From Metallyticus violacea (lineage: Eukaryota; Arthropoda; Insecta; Mantodea; Metallyticidae): a DNA stretch of 64,000 nt. The translations under genes and the position numbers were made by a program. The stretch is from positions 32,274,001-32,338,000 of the forward strand of contig CM060843.1 in NCBI GenBank assembly GCA_030762175.1, given 5' to 3'. A model generated the notes under the pieces. It was not told where the DNA came from and ran no database searches. It was given only the letters and a program-made list of their open reading frames with translations. Below, piece after piece: positions 35,377 to 48,743 of this stretch (positions are counted from its first letter, which is position 1; every line of letters starts with the position of its first letter).

Positions 35377-38300
35377 GGTTGGAAACCAAAAGAATCTGGA
35401 TTTTTTGCGTTTCAAATGGAGATAACTATTTCTCCTTCATTATTCTAGTTTGATAGCCTTAGAAATGCATAAAATGAAGAAAGATTCGCGAAAAAAAATG
35501 ATTTATTACGATGGTTGGAAATTTCATTAGAATATCTTTTTTTCCGTTCTTATTTGAGATAACTCCTTCTCTTTCGTTTTTCCAGTTTGATAGCCTTAGA
35601 AAAGCATATTATGCGGAAACTCGAAAAGAAAAAATTTATTTTGGAAGGTTGGAAACTTGAAAAGAATCGCGTTTTTTTGCATTTCAAATGGATATAACTA
35701 TTTCTCCTTCAATATTCTAGTTTGATTGCCTTAGAAAACCATAAAATGAAGAAAGATTCGCGAAAAGAAAGATTTATTTCCATGGTTGGAAACTTCATTA
35801 GAATCACTGTTTTTACCTTCTTATATAGGATATTTGGTTTTCTTTCATTTTACTAGTTTGATAGCCTTAGAAAACCATATTATGCGGAAAGAATCTCAAA
35901 AAGAAAAAATTTATTTTCGAAGGTTGTAAACTTCATAAGAATGGCCCTTTTTTTTTTGCTATTAAAATAGATATAATTCTTTCTCCTTCATTATTCTAGT
36001 TTGATAGCCTTAGAAAAGCACAAAATGAACAAAGATTCGCGAATAGAAAAGATTTATTTCGATGGTTGAAAACTTCATTAGAATCTTTTTTTTATTTTCG
36101 TTCTTATTTGAGATAACTCGGATTCTTACATTTTTCTACTTTGATAGCCTTAGAAAAGCATATTATACGGAAATAATGTCGAAAAAAAAAGTTTATATTC
36201 GAAGTTTGGAAACTTCATAAGAATCGCGTTTTTTTTTTTTTTTTTTTTTTTTGCCTTTTGAATGGAGATAACTATTTCTGCTTCATTATTCTCGTTTGAT
36301 AGCCTCAAAAAAGCACATTATGCGGAAAATATCTCGAAAATAAAGCTTTATTTTCAAAGGTTTGAAACTTCATAAGAATCATCCTTTTTTGCGTTTCAAA
36401 TGGAGATAACTATTTCTGCTTCATTATTCTAGTTTGATAGCCTAAAAAAGCATATAATGCGGAAAGAATCGCGAAAAGAAAGGTTTATTTCGATGGTTGG
36501 AAACTTCATTAGAATCACTGTTTTTACCTTCTTATTTAGGATATCTGGTTCTCTTTCATTTTTCTAGTTTGATAGCCTTAGAAAAGCATATTATGCGGAA
36601 AGAATCTCGAAAAGAAAAAATTTATTTTCCAAGGTTGGAAACTTCATAAGAATGGCCCTTTGTTTGCTATTTAAATAGATATAACTATTTCTCTTTCAAA
36701 ATTCTAGTTTGATAGCCTTAGAAAAGCATAAAATGAAGAAAGGTTCGCGAAAACCAAAGAGATATTTCAATGGTAGGAAACCTCATTAGAATCACCTTTT
36801 TTCTGTTCTTATTTGAGATAACTGGTTCTCTTTCATTTTTCTAGTTTGATAGCCTTAGAAAAGCATATATTATGCGGAAAAAACTCGAAAAGAAGAGATA
36901 TATTTTCGAACGTTGTAGACTTCAAAAGAAACGGGTTTTTTTTCAAATGGAGATAACCCTTTTCCCCTCATTATTCTAGTTTGATAGCCTTAGAAAAGCA
37001 TATTATGCGGAAAAAATTTCGAAAAAAAAAGATGTGTTTTCGAAGGTTGGAAACTTCAAAAGAATCGCGTTTTTTTGCGTTTCAAATGGAGATAACTATT
37101 TCTCCTTTATTATTCTAGTTTGATACCCTTAGAAAAGCACAAAATGAACCAAGATTTGCGAATAGAAAAGACTTATTTCGATGGTTGGAACCTTCATTAG
37201 AATCTTATTTTTTCGTTCTTATTTGAGATAACTGGGTCTCTTTCATTTTTCTTGTTTGATAGCCTTAGAAAAGCATATTATGGGAAAAGAATCTCGAAAA
37301 AAAAAATTATTTTCGAAGATTGGAAACTTCAAAAGAATCGCGTTTTTTTTGCGTTTCAAATGGAGATAACTATTTCTCCTTCATTATTCTAGTTTGATAG
37401 CTTTAGAAAAGCACAAAATGAACAAAGATTCGCGAATAGAAAGGATTTATTACGATGGTTGGAAACTTCATTAGAATCACTTTTTTTTTCGTTCTTATTT
37501 GAGATATCTGGGTCTCTTACATTTATCTACTTTGATAGCCTTAGAAAAGCATAAAATGAAGGAAGGTTCGCGAAAAGAAAAGATTTATTTCGATGGTTGG
37601 AAACTAAATTAGATTCACTTTTTTTCCGTTCTTATTGGAGATAACTGCTTCTCTTTCATTTTTCTAGTTTGATACGCTTAGAAAAGGATATTATGCGGAA
37701 AGAATCCCGAAAAGAATAAATTTATTTTCGAAGGTTGGAAAATTCAAAAGAATCGCGTTTTTTTTTTTCGTTTCAATTGGAGATAACTATTTCTCCTTCA
37801 TTATTCTAGTTTGATAGCCTTAGGAAAGCATAAAATGAAGAAAGATTCGCGAATAGAAAGGTTTATTTCGATGGTTGGAAACTTCATTAGAATCATTTTT
37901 TTCTGTTCTTATTGAAGATAACTGGTTCTCTTTCATTTATCTAGTTTGATAGGCTTAGAAAATTATATTATGCGGAAAGAATCTCGACAAGAAAACATTT
38001 ATTTTCGAAGGTTGGAAACTTGAAAAGAATCGCGTTTTTTTTATTTTTAATTTGTTTTTCTTTGCGTTTCAAATGGAGATAACATTTTCTCCTTCATTAT
38101 TGTAGTTTGATAGCCTTAGAAAAGCACAAAATAAAGAACGATTCGCGAATAGAAAGGATTTATTTCGATGGTTGGAAACCTCATTAGAATGACCTTTTTC
38201 CGTTCTTATTTGAAATAACTGATTGTCTTTCATTATTCTTGTTTGATAGCTGTAGAAAAGCATATAATGCGGAAAGAATCGCGAAAGGAAAGGTTTATTT

Positions 38301-41300
38301 CCATGGTTGGAAACTTCATTAGAATCACTTTTTTTACCTTCTTATTTAGGATATCTGGTTCTCTTTCATTTTTCTAGTTTGATAGCCTTAGAAAAGCATA
38401 TTATGCGGAAAGAATCTCGAAAAGAAAAAATTTATTTTCGAAGGTTGGAAACTTCATAAGAATGGCCCTTTTCTTGCTATTCAAATAGATATAACTATTT
38501 CTCTTTCAAAATTCTAGTTTGATAGCCTTAGAAAAGCATAAAATGAACAAAGGTTCGCGAAATCAAAAGAGATATTTCAATGGTAGGAAACCTCATTAGA
38601 ATCACCTTTTTTCTGTTCTTATTTGAGATAACTGGTTCTCTTTCATTTTTCTAGTTTGATAGCCTTAGAAAAGCATATATTATGCGGAAAAAACTCGAAA
38701 AGAAAAGATTTATTTTCGAACGTTGTAGACTTCAAAAGGAACGGGTTTTTTTCAAATGGAGATAACCATTTTTCCTTCATTTATCTAGTTTGATAGCCTT
38801 AGAAAAGCATATTATGCGGAAAAATTCTCGAAAAAAAAAGATGTGTTTTCGAAGGTTGAAAACTTCAGGGGAATCGCGTTTTTTTGCGTTTCAAATGGAG
38901 ATAACTATTTTTCCTTCATTATTCTAGTTTGATACCCTTAGAACAACACAAAATGAACCAAGATTCGCGAATAGGAAAGATTTATTTCGGTGGTTGGAAC
39001 CTTCATTAGATTCTTTTTTTTTCGTTCTTATTTGAGATAACTTGGTCTCTTTCATTTTTCTAGTTTGATAGCCTTAGAAAAGCATATTATGCGGAAAGAA
39101 TCTCGAAAAAAAAAATTATTTTCGAAGGTTGGAAACGTCAAAAGAATCGGGTTTTTTTGGCCTTTCAAATGGAGATAACTATTTCTCCTTCATTATTCTA
39201 GTTTGATAGCATTAGAAAAGCACAAAATGAACAAAGATTCGCGAATAGAAAAGATTTATTTCGATGGTTGGAAAGTTCATTTCAATGACCTTTTTCCGTT
39301 CTTATTTGAAATAACTGATTGTCTTTCATTATTCTTGTTTGATAGCTGTAGAAAAGCATAAAATGAAGAAAGATTCGCGAAAAGAAAATATTTATTTTGA
39401 TGGTTGCAAGCTTCATTAGTATCAATTTTTTCCGTTCTTATTTGAAATAACTGGTTCTTTTTCATTTTTTTAGTTTGATAGCCTTAGAAAACCATATTAT
39501 GCGGAGAGAATCTCCAAAAGAAAAAAATTATTTTCGAAGGTTGGAAACTTCATAAGAATGGCCCTTTTTTTGCTATTCAAATAGATATAATTATTTCTCT
39601 TTGAAAATTCTAGTTTGATAGCCTTAAAAAGCATAAAATGAAGAAAGATTCGCGAAAACAAAAGAGATACTTCAATGGTTGGAAACCTCATTAGAATAAC
39701 CTTTTTTCTCTTCTTATTTGAGATAACTGGTTCTCTTTCATTTTTCTAGTTTGATAGCCTTAGAAAAGCACATATTATGCGGAAAAAACTCGAAAAGAAA
39801 AGGTTTATTTTCGAACGTTGTAGACTTCAAAAGAAACGGGTTTTTTTCAAATGGAGATAACTATTTTTCCTTCATTATTCTAGTTTGGTAGCCTTAGAAA
39901 AGCATACTATGCGGAAAAAATCTCGAAAAAAGATGTGTTTTCGAATGTTGGAAACTTCAGAAGAATCGCGTTTTTTTGCGTTTCAAATGGATATAACTAT
40001 TTATCTTTCATTATTCTAGTTTGATACCCTTAGAAAAGCACAAAATGAATCAAGATTCGCGAATAGAAAAGATTTATATCGATGGTTGGAAAGTTCATTA
40101 GAATGTTTTTTTTTTCGTTCTTATTTGAGATAACTGGGTCTCTTACATTTTTCTACTTTGATAGCCTTAGAAAAGCATATTAATCGGAAAGAATCTCGAA
40201 AAGAAAAAATTTATTTTCGAAGGTTGGAAACTTTAAAAGAATCGCGTTTTTTTGCGATTCAAATGGAGATAACTATTTCTCCTTCATTATTCTAGTTTGA
40301 TTGCCTTAGAAAAGCATAAAATGAAGAATGATTCGCGAAAAGAAAAGATTTATTTCGATGGTTGGAAACTTCAATAGAATCATTTTTTTTTTCGTTCTTA
40401 TTGGAGATAACTGGTTCTCTTTCATTTTTCTAGTTTGATAGCCTTAGAATAGCATACTATGCGGAAAGAATCTGGAAAAGAAAAAAATTATTTTCGAAGG
40501 TTGGAAACTTGAAAAGAATCGGTCTTTTATTTTTCTTTTTTTTTTTTTGCGTTTCAAAATGAGATAGCTATTTCTCCTTCATTATTGTAGTTTGATAGCC
40601 TTAGAAAAGCATAAAATGAAGAAAGATCCGCGAAAAGAAAAGATATATTATGATGGTTGGAAACTTCATTAGAATCACTTTTTATCCGGTCTTATTTCAG
40701 ATAACTGCTTCTCTTTCATTTTTCTCGTTTGATAGCCTAAGAAAAGCATATTATGCGGAAATAATCTCGAAAAGAAGAAATTTATTTTCGAAGGTTGGAA
40801 AACAAAAGAATCTGGATTTTTTGCGTTTCAAACGGAGATAACTATTTCTCCTTCATTAATGTAGTTTGATAGTCTTAGAAAAATATAAAATGAAAAAAGA
40901 TTCGCGAAAAGCAAAGTTTTATTTCGATGGTTGGACACCTCATTAGAATCACATTTTTTCTGTTCTTATTTGAGATAACTGGTGGTCTTTCATTTTCTAG
41001 TATGATGGCATTAGAAAATCATAAAATGAGGCTAGATTCGCGAAAAGAAAAGATTTATTTCCATGGTTGTAAATTTCATTAGAATCACTTTTTTTCCGTT
41101 CTTATTTGAGATAACTGGTTGTCTTTAATTTTTATAGTTTGGGAGCTTTAGAAAAGTATATTATGGGGAAAATATCTGGAAATGAAAAGATTTATTTTCC
41201 AAGGTCGGAAACTTCATAAGAATCGCATTTTTTTTTTTTTTTTTTTTTTTTTGCCTTTCAAATTCTTATAACTGTTTCTCTTTCACTATTCTAGTTAGAT

Positions 41301-43583
41301 AGCCTTAGAAAACCATAAAATGAAGAAAGTCTCGCGAATAGAAAAGATTTTTTTCGATGGTTGGAAACCTCATTAGAATTTTTTTCCCCCATTCTTATTT
41401 GAGATAACTGGTTCTCTTTCAATTTTCTACTTTGATAGCCTTAGAAAAGCATAAAATGAAGAAAGATTCGCGAAAATATAAGATTTATTTCGCTGGTTGG
41501 AAACTTCATCAGAATCACTTTTTTTCCGTTCATATTTGAGATAACTGGTTCTCTTTCATTTTTATAGTTTGTTAGCCTTAGAAAAGCATATTATGCGGAA
41601 AGAATCTCGAAAAGAAAAACTTATTTTCGAAGGTTGGAAACTATAAAACAATCGGGTTTTTTGCGTTTCAAATGGAGATAACTATTTTTCCTTCATTATT
41701 CTAGTTTGATAGCCTTAAAAAAGGATAAAATGAAGAAAGATTTGCGAAAAGAAATGATTTATTTCGATGGGTGGAAACCTTATTAGAATCACTTTTTTCC
41801 CCGTTCTTATTTGAGCTAACTGGTTCTGTTTCATTTTTGTAGTTTGATAGCCTTAGAAATCCATATTATGCAAAAAAAAAAAAAAATTGAAAAGAAAAGA
41901 TTTATTTTGAAGGTTTGAAACTTCAAAAGAATCGCTTTTTTTGCGTTTCAAATAGAGATAACAACCTTATCTTCATTGTTTTACTTTGATAGCCTTAGAA
42001 AAGCATAAAATGTCGAAAGATTCGCGAAAAGAAAAGTTTTATTTCGATGGTTGAAAACCTCATTAGAATCACTTTTTTTCCGTTCTTATTTGAGCTACCT
42101 GGTTCTCTTTCATTTTTGTAGTTTTAATAGCCTTAGAAAAGCATATTATGCGGTAAAAATCTCGAAAAGAAAAAAATTAATTTCGAAGGTTGGAAACTTC
42201 AAAAGAAATGGGGTTGTTTGCGTTTCAAATAGAGATAACTATTTCTGCTTCATTATTCTAGTTCGATATCCTTAAAAAGCATAAAATGAAGAAAGATTCC
42301 CGAAAAGAAAGAATTTATTTCGACGGTTGGAAACCTCATTAGAATTACCTCTTTTTCGTTCTTATTTGAAATAACTGGTTCTCTTTGATTATTCTAGTTT
42401 GATAACCTTAGAAAAGCATAAAATGAGGAAAGATTCGCGAAAAAAAATTATTTATTTCGATGGTTTGAAACCACATTAGAATCACTTTTTTTCCCGTTTT
42501 TATTTAAGATAACTGGTTCTGTTTCATTTTTCTAGTTTGATAAGCTTAGAATAGCATATATTTTCGAAAGAATCTCGAAAAGAAAAGAGTTTATTTCGAA
42601 GGTTGGAAACTTCAAAAGAATCGGGGTGTTTTACGTATCAAATTTAAATAACTACTTCTCCTTCATTATTCTATTTTGATAGCCTTAGAAAAGCATAAAA
42701 TGTCGAAAGATTCGCGAAAAGAAAAGTGTTATTTCGATGGTTGGAAACCTCATTAGAATCATTTTTTTTCCGCTCTAATATGATATAACTGGTACTGTTT
42801 CATTTTACTAGTTTGATAGCCTTAGTAAGGCATATTATGAGGAAAGAATCTCGAAAAGAATAAATTTATTTTTGAACGTTGAAACTTCATAAGTATCGCC
42901 CTTTTTTGCGATTCAAATGGAGATAACTATTTCTCCTTCATTATTCTAGTTTGATAGCCTTAGAAATGCATAAAATGAAGAAAGATTTGCGAAAAAAATG
43001 ATTTATTACGATGGTTGGAAACTTCATTAGAATCACTTTTTTTCTGTGGTTAATTGAGATAACTGCTTCTCTTTTATTAATCTAGTTTGATAGCCTTAGA
43101 AAAGCATATTATGCGGAATCTCGAAAAGAAAAAATTTATTTTGGAAGGTTGGAAACTTGAAAAGAATAGCGTTTTTTTTTTTTTTTTTTTTTCATTTCAA
43201 ATGGATATAACTATTTCTCCTTCATTATTGTAGTTTGAAAGATTTAGAAAACCATAAAATGAAGAAAGATTCGCGAAAAGAAAGGATTTATTTCCATGGT
43301 TGGAAACTTCATTAGATACACTTTTTTTTACAGTCTTATTTAGGATATCTGGTTCCCTTTCATTTTTCTAGTTTGATAGCCTTAGAAAAGCATATTATGC
43401 GGAAAGAATCTCGAAAAGAAAAAATTTATTTTCGCAGGTTGGAAATTTCATAAGAATGGCCCTTTTTTGCTATTCAAATAGATATAACTATTTCTATTTC
43501 AAAATTCTGGTTTGATAGCATTAGAAAAGCATAAAATGAAGAAAGATTCGCGAAAAAAAAAGAGATATTTCAATGGTTGGAAA
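35377..43583 (+). repeat. Higher-order block beta, copy 2 (~8.2 kb)
   Basis: Near-identical to 24,800-33,285 over its whole length, with one dimer missing (junction at about 35,979, inside ATATAATTCTTTCTCC) and T-run length changes. The copy leaves the match at about 43,583 by switching to a monomer with TTCCGTTATTTGAG and TTTTTCCAG. That sequence is also found just before this copy starts (35,256-35,313). Confidence 0.92.
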
Positions 43584-45450
43584 CTTCATTAGAATCACTT
43601 TTTTCCGTTATTTGAGATAACTGGTTATCTTTCATTTTTCCAGTTTGATAGCCTAAGAAAAGCATATTATGCGGAAATAATCTCGAAAAGATGAAATTTA
43701 TTTTCGAAGGTTGGAAACCAAAAGATTCTGGATTTTTTGCGTTTCAAATTGAGATAACTATTTCTCCTTCATTATTCTAGTTTGATAGCCTTAGAAATGC
43801 ATAAAATGAAGAAAGATTCGCGAAAAAAAAAAAAATGAATTATTAGAATGGTTGGAAATTTCATTAGAATATCTTTTTTTCCGTTCTTGTTTGAGATAAC
43901 TGCTTCTCTTTCGTTTTTCTAGTTTGATAGCCTTAGAAAAGCATATTATGCGGAATCTCGAAAAGAAAAAAATTATTTTGGAAGGTTGGAAACTTGAAAA
44001 GAATCGCGTTTTTTTGCATTTCAAATGGATATAACTATTTCTCCTTCAATATTCTAGTTTGATAGCCTTAGAAAACCATAAAATGAAGAAAGATTCGCGA
44101 AAAGAAAGATTTATTTCCATGGTTGGAAACTTCATTAGAATCACTTTTTTTACCTTCTTATTTAGGATATTTGGTTCTCTTTCATTTTTCTCGTTTGATA
44201 GCCTTAAAAACCATATTATGCGGAAAGAATCTCAAAAAGAAAAAAATTATTTTCGAAGGTTGGAAACTTCATAAGAATGGCCCTTTTTTTGCTATTCAAA
44301 TAGATATAATTATTTCTCTTTCAAAATTCTAGTTTGATAGCGTTAAAAAGCATAAAATGAAGAACGATTCGCGAAAACAAAAGAGATATTTCAATGGTTG
44401 GAAACCTCATTAGAATCACCTTTTTTCTGTTCTTATTTGAGATAACTGGTTCTCTTTCATTTTTCTAGTTTGATAGCCTTAGAAAAGCACATATTATGCG
44501 GAAAAAACTCGAAAAGAAAAGATTTATTATCGAACGTTGTAGACTTCAAAAGAAACGGGTTTTTTTTCAAATGGAGATAACTATATTTCCTTCATTATTC
44601 TAGTTTGGTAGCCTTAGAAAAGCATATTTTGCGGAAAAAATCTCGAAAAAAGAAAATGTGTTTTCGAAGGTTAAAAACTTCAAAAGAATCGCGTTTTTTT
44701 GCGTTTCAAATGGAGATAACTATTTCTCTTTCATTATTCTAGTTTGATACCCTTAGAAAAGCACAAAATGAACCAAGATTCGCGAATAGAAAAGATTTAT
44801 TTCGATGGTTGGAAAGTTCATTAGAATGTTTTTTTTTTTTTTCGTTCTTATTTGAGATAACTGGGTCTCTTACATTTTTCTACTTTGATAGCCTTAGAAA
44901 AGCATATTATGCGGAAAGAATCTAGAAAAGAAAAATTTATTTTCGAAGGTTGGAAACTTCAAAAGAATCGCGTTTTTTTTTGCGATTCAAATGGAGATAA
45001 CTATTTTTCCTTCATTATTCTAGTTTGATAGCTTTAGAAAAGCACAAAATGAACAAAGATTCGCGAATAGAAAGGATTTATTACGATGGTTGGAAACCTC
45101 ATTAGAATGACCTTTTTCCGTTCTTATTTGAAATAACTGATTGTCTTTCATTATTCTTGTTTGAAGCTGTAGAAAAGCATAAAATGAAGAAAGTTTCGCG
45201 AAAAGAAAAGATTTATTTTGATGGTTGCAAGCTTCATTAGTATCAATTTTTTCCGTTCTTATTTGAAATAACTGGTTCTTTTTCATATTTCTAGTTTGAT
45301 AGCCTTAGAAAAGCATATTATGCGGAAAGAATCTCCAAAAGAATAAATTTATTTTTGAACGTTGAAACTTGATAAGAATCGCCCTTTTTTGCGTTTCAAA
45401 TGGAGATAACTATTTCTACTTCATTATTTTAGTTTCATAGCCTTAGAAAT

Positions 45451-45935
45451 GCACAAAATGAACAAAGATTCGCGAATAGAAAAGCTTTATTTCGATGGTT
45501 GAAAACTTCATTAGAATCTTTTTTTTTCCGTTCTTATTTGAGATAACTGGTTCTCTTTCATTTTTCTAGTTTGATAGCTTTAGAAAAGCATATTATGCGG
45601 AAAGAATCTCGAAAAGAAAAAAATTTATTTTCGAAGGTTGGAAAATTCAAAAGAATCGGGTTTTTGGGTTTCAAATGTAGATAACTGTTTCTCCTTCATT
45701 ATTCTAGTTTGATAGCCTTAGAAAAGCACAAAATGAACAAAGATTCGCGAATAGAAAAGATTTATTTCGATGGTTGAAAACTTCATTAGAATCTTTTTTT
45801 TTTTTTCGTTCTTATTTGAGATAACTCGGATTCTTACATTTTTCTACTTTGATAGCCTTAGAAAAGCATATTATACGGAAATAATGTCGAAAAGAAAAAT
45901 TTATTTTCGAAGTTTGGAAACTTCATAAGAATCGC

Positions 45936-45968
<33 letters not shown>

Positions 45969-46711
45969 CGTTTTAAATGGAGATAACCATTTCTGCTTCA
46001 TTATTCTCGTTTGATAGCCTCAAAAAAGCACATTGTGCGGAAAAATCTCGAAAAGAAAGATTTATTTTCAAAGGTTTGAAACTTCATAAGAATCATCCTT
46101 TTTTGCGTTTCAAATGGAGATAACTATTTCTGCTTCATTATTCTAGTTTGATAGCCTAAAAAAGCATATAATGCGGAAAGAATCGCGAAAAGAAAGGTTT
46201 ATTTCGATGGTTGGAAACTTCATTAGAATCACTTTTTTTACCTTCTTATTTAGGATATCTGGTTCTCTTTCATTTTTCTAGTTTGATAGCCTTTGAAAAG
46301 CATATTATGCGGAAAGAATCTCAAAAAGAAAAAATTTATTTTCCAATTTTGGAAACTTCATAAGAATGGCCCTTTTTATGCTATTCAAATAGATATAACT
46401 ATTTGTCTTTCAAAATTCTAGTTTGATAGCCTTAGAAAAGCATAAAATGAAGAAAGGTTCGCGAACACGAAAGAGATATTTCAATGGTAGGAAACCTCAT
46501 TAGAATCACCTTTTTTCTGTTTTTATTTGAGATAACTGATTCTCTTTCATTTTTCTAGTTTGATAGCCTTAGAAAAGCATATATTATGCGGAAAAAACTC
46601 GAAAAGAAAAGATTTAATTTCGAACGTTGTAGACTTCAAAAGAAACGGGTTTTTTTTCAAATGGAGATAACCATTTTTCCTTCATTATTCTAGTTTGATA
46701 GCCTTAGAAAA
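45451..46711 (+). repeat. 9-monomer module in gamma copy 1
   Basis: Full order A-B-A-B-B-A-B-A-B, 1,261 bp. That equals nine 137-bp monomers plus the excess length of the T32 run at 45,937-45,968. The second B begins CACATTGTGCGG here and in the other gamma copies, against CACATTATGCGG in most other copies, which marks this sublineage. Confidence 0.85.
45937..45968 (+). repeat. Poly-T tract (T32), gamma copy 1
   Basis: Thirty-two T between AATCGCG and CGTTTTAAATGG in the long-tract B subtype. The same site is T27 in gamma copy 2 and T32 in gamma copy 3, although the surrounding sequence is almost unchanged. Confidence 0.9.
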
Positions 46712-48743
46712 CCATAAAATGAAGAAAGATTCGCGAAAAGAAAAGATTTAATTCAATGGTTGGAAATTGCATTAGAATCACTTTTAATCCATTCTTATTT
46801 GAGATAACTGGTTTTCTTCCATTTTTCCAGTTTGATAGCCTTAGAAAGGCATATTATGCGGAAAGAATCTCGAAAAGAAAAAATTTATTACGAATGTTGG
46901 AAAATTCAAAAGAATCGCGTTTTTTTGCGTCAAATGGAGATAACTATTTCTCCTTCATTATTCTAGTTTGATAGCCTTAGAAAAGCATAAAATGAAGGAA
47001 GGTTCGCAAAAAGAAAAGATTTATTTCGATGGTTGGAAACTAAATTAGATTCACTTTTTTTCCGTTCTTATTGGAGATAACTGGTTCTCTTTCATTTTTC
47101 TAGTTTGATAGCCTTAGAAATGCATATTATGCAGAAAGAATCCCGAAAAGAATAAATTTATTTTCGAAGGTTGAAAAATTCATAGAATCGCGTTTTTTTT
47201 TTCGTTTCAAATTGAGATAACTATTTCTGCTTCATTATTCTAGTTTGATAGCCTTAGAAAAGCCTAAAATAAAGAAAGATTCGCGAAAAGAAATCATTTA
47301 TTTTGATGGTTGGAAACTTCATTAGAATCACTTTTTATCCGTTCTTATTTCAGATAACTGCTTCTCTTTCATTTTTCTCGTTTGATAGCCTAAGAAAAGC
47401 ATATTATGCGGAAATAATCTCGAAAAGATGAAATTTATTTTCGAAGGTTGGAAACCAAAAGATTCTGGATTTTTTGCGTTTCAAATTGAGATAACTATTT
47501 CTCTTTCATTTTTCTAGTTTGATAGCCTTAGAAATGCATATTATGCAGAAAGAATCCCGAAAAGAATAAATTTATTTTCGAAGGTTGAAAAATTCATAGA
47601 ATCGCGTTTTTTTTTCGTTTCAAATTGAGATAACTATTTCTGCTTCATTATTCTAGTTTGATAGCCTTAGAAAAGCCTAAAATAAAGAAAGATTCGCGAA
47701 AAGAAATCATTTATTTTGATGGTTGGAAACTTCATTAGAATCACTTTTTATCCGTTCTTATTTCAGATAACTGCTTCTCTTTCATTTTTCTCGTTTGATA
47801 GCCTAAGAAAAGCATATTATGCGGAAAAAAATCTCGAAAAGAAAGGTTTATTTCGATGGTTGGAAACTTCAAAAGAATCGCGTTTTTTTTTGCGTTTGAA
47901 ATGGAGATAACTATTTCTCCTTCATTATTCTAGTTTGATAGCCTTAGAAAACCATAAAATGAAGAAAGATTCGCGAAAAGAAAAGATTTAATTCAATGGT
48001 TGGAAATTGCATTAGAATCACTTTTAATCCATTCTTATTTGAGATAACTGGTTTTCTTCCATTTTTCCAGTTTGATAGCCTTAGAAAGGCATATTATGCG
48101 GAAAGAATCTCGAAAAGAAAAAATTTATTACGAATGTTGGAAAATTCAAAAGAATCGCGTTTTTTTGCGTCAAATGGAGATAACTATTTCTCCTTCATTA
48201 TTCTAGTTTGATAGCCTTAGAAAAGCATAAAATGAAGGAAGGTTCGCAAAAAGAAAAGATTTATTTCGATGGTTGGAAACTAAATTAGATTCACTTTTTT
48301 TCCGTTCTTATTGGAGATAACTGGTTCTCTTTCATTTTTCTAGTTTGATAGCCTTAGAAATGCATATTATGCAGAAAGAATCCCGAAAAGAATAAATTTA
48401 TTTTCGAAGGTTGAAAAATTCATAGAATCGCGTTTTTTTTTCGTTTCAAATTGAGATAACTATTTCTGCTTCATTATTCTAGTTTGATAGCCTTAGAAAA
48501 GCCTAAAATAAAGAAAGATTCGCGAAAAGAAATCATTTATTTTGATGGTTGGAAACTTCATTAGAATCACTTTTTATCCGTTCTTATTTCAGATAACTGC
48601 TTCTCTTTCATTTTTCTCGTTTGATAGCCTAAGAAAAGCATATTATGCGGAAATAATCTCGAAAAGATGAAATTTATTTTCGAAGGTTGGAAACCAAAAG
48701 ATTCTGGATTTTTTGCGTTTCAAATTGAGATAACTATTTCTCC
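46683..48743 (+). repeat. 1,240-bp tandem duplication with a nested 414-bp duplication
   Basis: Segments 46,683-47,503 and 47,923-48,743 match, spaced 1,240 bp (nine monomers). Between them, 47,504 to about 47,828 repeats about 47,090-47,414 at a spacing of 414 bp (three monomers). TGCATATTATGCAGAAAG is therefore seen at 47,121, 47,535 and 48,361. The 414-bp junction lies in a B monomer that acquires an A-type 3' end (TTTCATTTTTCTAG after GATAACTATTTCTC), so that B is followed by B. Both steps are odd numbers of monomers. Confidence 0.85.

Larger units (their letters stand above)
43644..48619 (+). repeat. Higher-order unit gamma, copy 1 (4,976 bp, rearranged)
   Basis: It starts at AGCCTAAGAAAAGCATATT with AATAATCTCGAAAAGATG and ends where this monomer recurs at 48,623. 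The first monomers (AACCAAAAGATTCTGG; AGATTCGCG followed by a long A-run and GAATTATTAG) resemble the start of the beta block. Relative to copies 2 and 3 it has a 1,240-bp tandem duplication (46,683-47,922) and lacks about 430 bp near 45,090. The sum 4,976 - 1,240 + 430 gives the 4.16-kb unit length. Confidence 0.9.
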
